Assembly (NCBI GenBank): GCA_025937835.1
Contig: JAICQO010000016.1
Location: forward strand, 33,165 to 97,164
Direction: 5' to 3'
DNA length: 64,000 nucleotides
From: Polyangiaceae bacterium
GTDB lineage: Bacteria; Myxococcota_A; Polyangia; Polyangiales; Polyangiaceae
Numbering within the stretch: the stretch's first letter is position 1; the number at the start of each line of letters is the position of its first letter. The position numbers and the translations under genes are program-made. Positions 57,113 to 64,000 of the stretch are shown here, piece by piece. Under the pieces are notes generated by a model. That model was not told the origin of the DNA, made no database searches, and saw only the letters and a list, made by a program, of their open reading frames with translations.

Positions 57113-59137
57113 GTGCAGAACGCTTTCTTACCCCGACTTTCGCCGCGCGCGCAGCGAGTTGCGCGCGCGGCGTCGGCCGTACTGTCACGGCTGGTGCTCG
57201 TGCTCGCAGCGCTCGAGCTCGTCTGGGTGATCGCCGCGAACCTCGCGCTCAAGACCTCGGTCCTGGAGGGCGCGTTCAACTCCTCCCCGGATGTTCGGAT
57301 CGAGTATCGCTCGGCGTCGAGCCCCTGGCCCGGTCGCGTGCACGTGCAGGGCCTGCGTGTTCGAATGGAGGACTACAACGTCCAGTTCCTTCTGACGATC
57401 GAGGATGCGCGCGTCAACCTGAGCCTGCTCGAGCTCACGAAGCGCACGTTCCACGCGCTGTGGGTCGATGCCGAGGGGGTCTCGTTCAAGATGCGGCACA
57501 AGGTGCACGCCGTGGAGAACCCGCGACGCCTGGCCGCTTACCCGAAGATCGAGGGCTTCGCCGATCCTCCGCTCTATCGCGGCCCCAAGCCGCCGCCGAT
57601 CCCGGATTCCGATTACAACCTTTGGCAGATTCACATAGAGAACGTCGTGGCGGGCGTCGACGAGCTGTGGTTCCTCGACTACCGCTACCGAGGTCCCGGC
57701 CAGGCGCGCGGCAGCTTCCTGCTGAGGCCCGCGCGCAGCTTCGAGCTTTCACCGTCCGAGCTCCTGCTGACCGGAGGTCGTCTGACGGTCGCCGATCGTC
57801 CCGTCGCCGAACAGGTGCACGGCAAGCTCGCCGTCGAGGTCGAGCGCTTCGACGTCCAAAAGGTGAGCGGGCTCCAGCCGCTCGACAACGTTTCGGCGGA
57901 CGTCGCGCTCACGGCCGAAGGCGGCGATCTCTCGTTCCTCGACGTTTACCTCGAGCCCGACGCCGGTTTGCGAGCCAAAGGTCCGGTCCGCTTCGAGCTC
58001 ATCACCGAGGTTGAAAAGGGCGTCATCCAGACGCCGACGCGGCTGGCCGTCACTGCCGCAGCCGCCAACGTCAGCGGCAAGCGCGCCGCGTTCTCGGGCG
58101 ATCTCGAGGCCGTGCTTTCGGCTCCAGAGGGCTCGGAGCAGCTCGCGCTCGACGCGCGGTCCAAGCGCATTCAGGGCCTCGCGGGAGAAGACGACGTACC
58201 CGGGCCGACGCTCGAAAGCGTTTCCCTCGCCCTGCGCCTGAGTCAGCGTCGCCTGAGTCAACCCATGCGCGTCGCCTCGAGCTCGATCGACGTCCACCGC
58301 GGCCGCGCGCCGGCGCTCGCCTGGTTCGAGCGCTGGCTCGAGCCCGGGCGCGACGCTCCGAAGCTGCGCGGCTCGGCCGATTTCTCTGCTCGCCTCACGC
58401 GTGAAGCCGACGGCGGGCTGGTCGGCGCTGCGGCGCTTCAAGCCCGCGCCGCCGAGCTCCGCCTTCAGTCGTTCGGGGTGCGAGCAGACGCCAAGCTGGA
58501 CCTGGCGCTCGCCCGCGCGGAGTCGGGCGACAAGTCCCCGGTTCGCTCTACCCTGAAGGGTGATTTTACCGCGGTGTCACTGACCGCGTCGGGCGAGCGC
58601 ACCGAGCCGTTCTCCGTCAGTGTCCGCTCGGATCGGCTCGCGCTCGGCGACTCTCCCCCGTCGCTCGAGGGCCGCTTCGAGCTTCGTGGCAAGCGCTTCG
58701 ATGCGCTCTTGCCGCTGGCGGTCGGCTTTCCTCCGCTCCGCGACCTCTTGCGCGTCGGCCTCGGGCTCGGTGAGCTGGAGGCCGAGCTCTGGCTGCGCGC
58801 CGGCCCCCGCACCGAGCTCGATCTGGTGCGCGCGCAGTCGGGCGCCGTTCTGGCGCGCGGCAGGCTCGCGTCTTCGAAGAAGGGCGCGAACGGCAAGTTC
58901 CTGCTGTCCACGAGCTTCGCCAACGTCGGCGTCAGCATCGAGTCCGGAGAGACCTCGGTCGAGCCGCTGGTCAGCGACGAGTGGCTGGGCCCTAAGGTAG
59001 AGCCCTCCCGAGCGGCAACTCCCGGAGCGACGCAATCGCTGCGGTCAGGTGATCGAGATCGACCGGCTTCGCTTCGAGCAGCTGAAAGCCGGCAGCCCGG
59101 GCGTGCTCCCAAGCGTCTTTCCGCGCGTGAGCCGTGA
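57113..59137 (+). CDS. AsmA-like envelope protein with an extended C-terminus
   Basis: 674 residues from GTG 57113. An N-terminal membrane helix (LVLVLAALELVWVIAANLAL, about 27-46) is followed by a large beta-rich periplasmic region. Features seen in AsmA/YhdP-type proteins are GRVHVQGLRVRMEDYNVQFLLTIEDARVNLSLLEL near the start and repeated short strands later. Such proteins are linked to lipid transport to the outer membrane. The last ~48 residues (after about 58991) read antisense through the kinase gene, are Arg/Ser/Pro rich and look unconserved. Stops in both other plus-strand frames (TAA at 58993, TAG at 58998) lie just at the gene junction. Confidence 0.7.
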   Translation: MQNAFLPRLSPRAQRVARAASAVLSRLVLVLAALELVWVIAANLALKTSVLEGAFNSSPDVRIEYRSASSPWPGRVHVQGLRVRMEDYNVQFLLTIEDARVNLSLLELTKRTFHALWVDAEGVSFKMRHKVHAVENPRRLAAYPKIEGFADPPLYRGPKPPPIPDSDYNLWQIHIENVVAGVDELWFLDYRYRGPGQARGSFLLRPARSFELSPSELLLTGGRLTVADRPVAEQVHGKLAVEVERFDVQKVSGLQPLDNVSADVALTAEGGDLSFLDVYLEPDAGLRAKGPVRFELITEVEKGVIQTPTRLAVTAAAANVSGKRAAFSGDLEAVLSAPEGSEQLALDARSKRIQGLAGEDDVPGPTLESVSLALRLSQRRLSQPMRVASSSIDVHRGRAPALAWFERWLEPGRDAPKLRGSADFSARLTREADGGLVGAAALQARAAELRLQSFGVRADAKLDLALARAESGDKSPVRSTLKGDFTAVSLTASGERTEPFSVSVRSDRLALGDSPPSLEGRFELRGKRFDALLPLAVGFPPLRDLLRVGLGLGELEAELWLRAGPRTELDLVRAQSGAVLARGRLASSKKGANGKFLLSTSFANVGVSIESGETSVEPLVSDEWLGPKVEPSRAATPGATQSLRSGDRDRPASLRAAESRQPGRAPKRLSAREP

Positions 59138-61511
59138 GCGCCACCGCGGGCACGGCTCCCCCGAGCTCGGGCGGCAGCGCGCGGACCTGGCGCATCAAGG
59201 AATAGCCGTCCGCGTCCGGCATCGCGATGTCGCTCACCAGCACGTCGGGCCGGAAGCTCTCCAGCTCTCGCAGTGCCTCGGCCGCTCCCGACGCGCTGAC
59301 CACGGTGGCGCCGCGCTCGGTGAGCGCGCAGCTCAAAAACTCGCGGCTGTCCTCGTCGTCGTCCACGACCAGCACCCGCAACGGCTTCAAGAGCGATCGT
59401 ACGTCCCCGTCCCGCAAGGGCACGACCGGCGCGCCGTTGGACGCGTGAGCGAGCTTCGGCGCCTCCGCCGGGAACTCCAGAGAGAAGGTGGTCCCTCGAT
59501 CTATCCCCGGGCTTTCCACGCGCACCGTTCCGCCGTGGGCGAGCACGATCTGCTTCACGATAGACAGCCCGAGCCCGAGCCCGCCATGAGCGCGCGTCGA
59601 GCCGCTGCTCGCCTGACGGAACGGCTCGAACACGTAGGGCAAGAACTCGGCGTCGATACCCTGTCCCGTGTCGGTGACGGACAGCGTGACCTTGCCCGGC
59701 GCGTCGCTGGCGCGCACCACGACCCGGCCGCCGTTCCTCGTGAACTTGATGGCGTTGGTGAGCAGGTTCCACGCCACCTGCTGCAGCCGTTGCGCGTCGG
59801 CGACCAGCTTCTGGTGCACGTCCAGGTCGACGTCGAGCGAGATGCTCTTGGCCTCCGCCGCCGGGCGCACGGTCTCGAGCGCCTCGAGCGTGACCAGCGC
59901 GATATCGACGCTGCCGAGCGAAAGCCGCATCTTGCCGCGCGCAATCCGCGAGAAATCCAGGACGTCTTCGACGATCCTCGCCTGCGCCAGCGCGTTGCGC
60001 TCGATCACGGCCAGCGCGCGATCGAGGTCCGGTACCTTCTGAGAGCGCGCCAGCGACGCCCAGCCCAGGATCGCGTTCAGCGGCGTGCGCAGCTCGTGAG
60101 ACACAGCCGCCAGGAAGTCGTCCTTCGCAATGCTGGCGAGCTCGGCCGCCTTGCGTGCCGCGCGCTCGCGATCGAGCAGCTCGGCGCGCATGGCGTGCGT
60201 GGCCTCGATCTCTTGCCGTGCCACGACCTGGGCCGTCACGTCGGTCGAGAACATCAACACACGCTCGACGCCGCCGGTGGCGTTGCGCATCGGCTGCGCC
60301 GCGAACCTCAGGTAAAGAGAGCCACCGCGCGCGCCGAGCCCCGGAACCTGCATCTCTTCGATCAGCACGCTCTGACCAGTCTGGCGCACGCGCTCCACGG
60401 CGCGCTCTGCCTCCGGCCCGAGCCCGTACTCCGCGTGCGTCGAGGTGCCGACCAGGTCCCGCCCGAACAGCGCGAGGTAGGCCGAGTTCGCGAAGCTGTA
60501 GGCGTTGCCCGGCACGCGCACGATCGCGATGTAGGCGGGCGCGGTGCTCAAGATCTGATGCAGATCCGAGAGCTGGAGGTGCTTGGCCACGGCCAGCGCC
60601 GCGCGGTCGGCCGCAGCCGCAAACAGCCGCTTTTCCGCGTCCGAGAACGAGCTCTCGCGCACCGAGCCGATGTGCGCCACGCCCAGCACCTGCCCGCCGT
60701 GCATCAGCGGGATGCCGTACAACCCGCGCACGCCGTTTTCGCCGAGCGCGTCGGCGGCCAGCGTGGTCCCCGCCGGATCGGACAGCTCGATGGCGCGACG
60801 CTCATCGGCGACGCTACCGGCGAACCCCTCCCCGACCTCCACGCTGAAGCGCTGGATGGCTTCCCCTTCCAGCCCGACCGCCGCCGCGACCTTGAGCTCT
60901 ACACCGTCGCGCAGCAACACCACCGCGAAGTCGGCGACGTCCGCGGCTTCGGTGAAGGCGCGCAAGAGCTCCTCCAACAGTGACTGGAGATCGCTGGTCT
61001 CGAGCGCCGCGGTCGCGATCCGCTCGAGCGCGACCAGCCGCCTGACGGCCTCGTCCCGCTCCTGCGTCCGCAACGCGACCTGACCGCGCCGCACGGCCTC
61101 GCGCTGTTGATACAGATCGACGAACGCCTTGACGCGAGCCCGGATCACCTGCGGGTCGTAGGGCTTCGTGATGTAGTCGGCGCCGCCGCTGGCGTAGCCC
61201 TTCTTGACGTAGGCCTCGTCGCCATGGATCGCCGTCACGAACAGCACCGGCAGCTCCCGGCCGAACTCGAGCCCGCGCAGCCTGCGCGTGAGCTCGAAGC
61301 CGTCCATGTCCGGCATCTGCACGTCGATCAGGGCCACGGCGAAGGCTCCGCGCTCGACGTGACCGATGGCCTCGGTCGCCGAGCGCGCAGCCACGATCGA
61401 CAAGTCGAGCGAGCTCAGCACCGCGGTCAGCGCCAGCAGGTTCGCCGGCGTATCGTCGACCAGTAGAACCGGGGCCGACTCCGTTCGTGTCACGGCCCGG
61501 TCACGATTCAT
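58992..61511 (-). CDS. Hybrid histidine kinase: receiver-GAF-PAS-kinase-receiver
   Basis: 839 residues with no membrane helix. Domains in order: receiver (about 13-130, DD at 19-20, Asp63 in LIDVQMPDMDGFELTRR); GAF (about 175-320, with GLEGEAIQRFSVEVGEGFAG and GLYGIPLMHGGQVLGV); PAS-like (about 320-440, AYIAIVRVPGNAYSFANSAYLALFG); kinase ([25 protein letters not shown]) with a good N box (NLLTNAIKFTRNGG); and a second receiver (LRVLVVDDDEDSREFL...VSDIAMPDADGYSLM). The start overlaps the stop of the next kinase gene upstream (ATGA), so they are coupled. It is a cytoplasmic phosphorelay component. Confidence 0.92.
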   Translation of the reverse strand: MNRDRAVTRTESAPVLLVDDTPANLLALTAVLSSLDLSIVAARSATEAIGHVERGAFAVALIDVQMPDMDGFELTRRLRGLEFGRELPVLFVTAIHGDEAYVKKGYASGGADYITKPYDPQVIRARVKAFVDLYQQREAVRRGQVALRTQERDEAVRRLVALERIATAALETSDLQSLLEELLRAFTEAADVADFAVVLLRDGVELKVAAAVGLEGEAIQRFSVEVGEGFAGSVADERRAIELSDPAGTTLAADALGENGVRGLYGIPLMHGGQVLGVAHIGSVRESSFSDAEKRLFAAAADRAALAVAKHLQLSDLHQILSTAPAYIAIVRVPGNAYSFANSAYLALFGRDLVGTSTHAEYGLGPEAERAVERVRQTGQSVLIEEMQVPGLGARGGSLYLRFAAQPMRNATGGVERVLMFSTDVTAQVVARQEIEATHAMRAELLDRERAARKAAELASIAKDDFLAAVSHELRTPLNAILGWASLARSQKVPDLDRALAVIERNALAQARIVEDVLDFSRIARGKMRLSLGSVDIALVTLEALETVRPAAEAKSISLDVDLDVHQKLVADAQRLQQVAWNLLTNAIKFTRNGGRVVVRASDAPGKVTLSVTDTGQGIDAEFLPYVFEPFRQASSGSTRAHGGLGLGLSIVKQIVLAHGGTVRVESPGIDRGTTFSLEFPAEAPKLAHASNGAPVVPLRDGDVRSLLKPLRVLVVDDDEDSREFLSCALTERGATVVSASGAAEALRELESFRPDVLVSDIAMPDADGYSLMRQVRALPPELGGAVPAVALTAHARKDAWEHARAAGFQLLEAKPVDLDHLTAAIASLRELPLGRALP

Positions 61512-64000
61512 GTGGCTTGCTGCTTCCTTCCGGACGTCGGTTCATGTTCCCGCTTGCGCCAGGTGTGAATCACCCCGAGGAGTGTCTGCGGATCGACGGG
61601 CTTGATCACGTAGTCCGAGGCGCCCGCCTCGAGGGCCTTTTCCCGATCCCCGACCATGGCCTGGGCAGTGAGCGAGATGATCGGCAGATCGCGGAGCTGG
61701 AGCTTCTCACGGATGCCACGCATGGCGGTGAGCCCGTCCATTTCCGGCATCATCGTGTCCATCAGGATCAGATCGAGCTCCGGGTTGGTTCGGAGCAGGT
61801 CCATCGCCAACTTGCCGTTCGCGGCGTGCAGCACCTGGATGCCTCGCGCCTCGAGCACGGTGCGGATCGCGAACATGTTCCGCGCGTCGTCGTCGACCAG
61901 CAGCACGCGCGTGCCCTTGAAATCGACGTCCTCGGGCACCGGCAGCCGCTGCTCCATAGCCATGATGCCGCTCCCCGTGAGCTCGTCCCTGTGCAGGCCG
62001 TCCGCGCCGCCGTAGTTCACCGGCATGGTCAGGGTGAAGGTGCTGCCCTTGCCAGGGATGCTCTCGACCTCGATCGTCCCGCCCAAGAGCCGGGCGATCT
62101 CGCGGCTGATGGTCAAGCCGAGCCCGGTGCCTCCGTATTTTCGGCTGGTGGTGCCGTCGGCCTGCTGGAAGGCCTCGAAGATCAGCTTCTGCTTCTCGAG
62201 CGGGATGCCGATGCCGGTGTCGCTGACCGCGAACCGCACCTGCGCGTCGCCGTCCAGGTTGGTCGCCTGGATCTTGACGGTGACGCCGCCCGACGCCGTG
62301 AACTTGAACGCGTTCGAGAGCAGGTTCTTCAAGATCTGCTGTAGGCGCGAGACGTCGGTGAACAGCGCCGTCGGCAGCTCGGAGCCGAGCTCGACCTGGA
62401 ACTTGAGCCCCTTCTGATCCGCGATGTGCTGGAAGGCTTGGGTGAGGTAGCCCTCGACCTCCGAGAGCTGGAACACCTTCGGCACGATCGGCATCTTTCC
62501 GGCCTCCACCTTCGACAGGTCGAGGATCTCGTTGATCAACGACAAGAGCTCGTTGCCCGAGGTGTATACGGTCTGGGCGAACTTCACCTGCTCCGGGGTC
62601 AGGTTGCCTTCGCGGTTCTCGGCCAGCACCTGCGACAGGATCAGCAGGCTGTTGAGCGGCGTCCGGAGCTCGTGCGACATGTTCGCGAGGAACTCGGACT
62701 TGTACTTGGAGATCAGCTGCAGCTGCTCGGCCTTCTCTTCCAGGCTGCGGCTCGCCAGCTCGACCTCGTTGTTCTTGAGCTCGAGGAGCCGCGCCTTGTC
62801 GTTGAGCTCTCCGGCCTGCTGCTCGAGCTCGGTGTTGGACTTCTTGAGCTGCCGGAGCAGCTCCTCCGTGCGCATGTTGGACGAGATCATGTTCAGGATC
62901 ACGCCCACGCTGCCCATCAGCTGATCGAGGAAGGTCAGGTGGTTGGCGACGAACGGCGTGAACGACGCCAGCTCGATCACGGCCTTGGTCTCGCCCTCGA
63001 ACAACACCGGCAGCACTACGACCGAACGCGGCGGTGCCTCCCCCATCCCGGACGCGACGTAGATGAAGTCCACGGGCACGTCCGAGAGCAGGATCCGCTT
63101 CTTCTCGTACGCGCACTGGCCGATCAGGCTCTCGCGCAGCCGGTAGCTCGAGGCCAGGCTCTTGCGCCCGCCGAAGCCGTAGCTCGCCACCAGGTGCAGC
63201 GACGGCTCGCCCTGCAAGTCCGACTCGAGCATGAAGAACGCGCCGTGCTGCGCCGAGACCAGCGGCGTGAGCTCCGACATCACGAGCTGCGCCACCGCCA
63301 CGATGTCTCGCTGGCCCTGCATCATGCTCGAGAACCGCGCCAGGTTCGTCTTCAACCAGTCCTGCTCTTGGTTCTGATGGGTGGTGTCCTTCAGATTGGC
63401 GATCATCTGGTTGATGTTGTCTTTGAGCACCGCGACTTCGCCCTGCGCCTCGACGGTGATCGATCGCGTGAGGTCGCCCTTGGCTACGGCCGTGGACACC
63501 TCGCCGATCGCGCGCACCTGGGAGGTCAGGTTCCCGGCGAGCTGATTCACGTTGTCGGTGAGGTCGCGCCAGGTACCGGCCGCGCCGGGCACCTTGGCCT
63601 GACCGCCGAGCTTGCCTTCGATGCCCACCTCGCGCGCGACGGTCGTCACCTGGTCGGCGAAGATGCGCAGCGTGTCGGTCATGTTGTTGATGGTCTCGGC
63701 CAGCGCGGCGACCTCGCCCTTCGCCTCCAACACGAACTTCTGCGACAGATCGCCGTTCGCGACCGCCGTCACCACCTTCACGATGCCGCGCACCTGCTTG
63801 GTCAGGTTCGAGGCCATCACGTTCACGTTCTCGGTCAGGTCCTTCCAGACGCCCGAGACGTTCGGCACCTTGGCCTCGCCGCCCAGCTTGCCCTCGATGC
63901 CCACCTCGCGCGCGACGGTCGTCACCTGGTCGGCGAAGATGCGCAGCGTGTCGGTCATGTTGTTGATGGTCTCGGCCAGCGCGGCGACCTCGCCCTTCGC
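61508..64000 (-). CDS. Hybrid histidine kinase with tandem HAMP repeats, 5' end cut by window edge
   Basis: At least 830 residues are visible, and the N-terminus lies beyond the right edge: the frame is open to position 64000 with [14 protein letters not shown]. The first part shows HAMP units of 92 residues ([31 protein letters not shown]), as in Nik1-type osmosensing kinases. Then comes a GAF-like region, a long coiled coil ([22 protein letters not shown]), the kinase core ([21 protein letters not shown]; a good N box [14 protein letters not shown]) and a receiver ([13 protein letters not shown]...[17 protein letters not shown]). No transmembrane helix is visible in the present part. It is coupled to the next kinase gene by a 4-bp overlap. 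Confidence 0.93.
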   Translation of the reverse strand, partial: AKGEVAALAETINNMTDTLRIFADQVTTVAREVGIEGKLGGEAKVPNVSGVWKDLTENVNVMASNLTKQVRGIVKVVTAVANGDLSQKFVLEAKGEVAALAETINNMTDTLRIFADQVTTVAREVGIEGKLGGQAKVPGAAGTWRDLTDNVNQLAGNLTSQVRAIGEVSTAVAKGDLTRSITVEAQGEVAVLKDNINQMIANLKDTTHQNQEQDWLKTNLARFSSMMQGQRDIVAVAQLVMSELTPLVSAQHGAFFMLESDLQGEPSLHLVASYGFGGRKSLASSYRLRESLIGQCAYEKKRILLSDVPVDFIYVASGMGEAPPRSVVVLPVLFEGETKAVIELASFTPFVANHLTFLDQLMGSVGVILNMISSNMRTEELLRQLKKSNTELEQQAGELNDKARLLELKNNEVELASRSLEEKAEQLQLISKYKSEFLANMSHELRTPLNSLLILSQVLAENREGNLTPEQVKFAQTVYTSGNELLSLINEILDLSKVEAGKMPIVPKVFQLSEVEGYLTQAFQHIADQKGLKFQVELGSELPTALFTDVSRLQQILKNLLSNAFKFTASGGVTVKIQATNLDGDAQVRFAVSDTGIGIPLEKQKLIFEAFQQADGTTSRKYGGTGLGLTISREIARLLGGTIEVESIPGKGSTFTLTMPVNYGGADGLHRDELTGSGIMAMEQRLPVPEDVDFKGTRVLLVDDDARNMFAIRTVLEARGIQVLHAANGKLAMDLLRTNPELDLILMDTMMPEMDGLTAMRGIREKLQLRDLPIISLTAQAMVGDREKALEAGASDYVIKPVDPQTLLGVIHTWRKREHEPTSGRKQQAT
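63619..64000. repeat. Two identical 106-bp copies within the HAMP repeats
   Basis: Bases 63619-63724 and 63895-64000 are identical over 106 bp, at a 276-bp spacing (92 codons, one HAMP unit). The identity runs to the window edge and probably continues in further copies to the right. Confidence 0.9.

Noticed and set aside
63619..64000. Regular repeats at the right edge considered as a CRISPR array
   Set aside because: The 92-codon period, open frame and HAMP protein pattern show a coding repeat. There are no short repeats with unique spacers.

Overview
This is a high-GC window, about 65-70% by eye, densely packed with genes and with a strong G/C third-position bias. It carries many secreted lipoproteins with Gly/Ser/Ala-rich linkers, large TPR proteins resembling the Myxococcus gliding (Glt) machinery, FG-GAP-like and Cys-repeat surface proteins, a J-domain/receiver fusion and two very large hybrid histidine kinases. 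Together these point to a myxobacterium (Myxococcota), more likely of the Sorangium/Polyangium side than Myxococcus itself. No rRNA, tRNA, IS element, prophage or CRISPR array was recognised. The window looks like ordinary chromosome with one well-defined accessory-like metabolic island.

Layout. 1-5.3 kb: an rRNA methyltransferase cut by the left edge, a LacI regulator, and a thiol-redox operon (VKOR-DsbA fusion, Cys-rich OmpA-like protein, TlpA-like lipoprotein), then gluconokinase and a membrane-anchored metalloprotease. 6.2-15.6 kb: TPR and beta-barrel genes resembling gltE, gltD, gltC and gltA/B of the myxobacterial gliding apparatus, interrupted by a stand-alone response regulator and phosphoglycerate mutase. 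15.7-21.7 kb: a translationally coupled pair (FG-GAP-like protein and extracellular solute-binding-like protein), lipoproteins, a SRPBCC protein and OsmC. 21.66-22.51 kb: an 855-bp stretch without a confident gene, unusually rich in perfect inverted repeats.

22.5-32.8 kb: six consecutive minus-strand genes that make up two modules of the ATP-grasp / alpha-E / transglutaminase system. One module includes a 1106-residue transglutaminase-DUF2126 (amidoligase-like) protein and an ATP-grasp-alpha-E fusion. This is a predicted peptide-tagging or peptide-synthesis system of unknown product and is the most interesting system in the window. glmS lies upstream on the same strand. 34.7-43.5 kb: a VWA lipoprotein, ilvD, a Cys-repeat lipoprotein and a glgC-glgA operon. 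43.5-48.0 kb: a partial F1Fo ATP synthase operon (b', b, delta, alpha, gamma) with an insertion in alpha and a His-rich, signal-peptide-bearing b subunit; beta, epsilon, a and c are not here. 48.2-54.7 kb: folK, a tiny membrane protein, a receiver-DUF4388-J-domain protein, TetR, monomeric isocitrate dehydrogenase and a GNAT acetyltransferase. 54.7-64 kb: small stress/envelope proteins (YtxH-like, CsbD, coiled-coil lipoprotein), a degenerate histidine kinase, an AsmA-like protein, and two coupled hybrid kinases, the second cut by the right edge.

Calls are from reading motifs, not from searches. Family names are given where motifs are clear, and inferred functions are marked as such.
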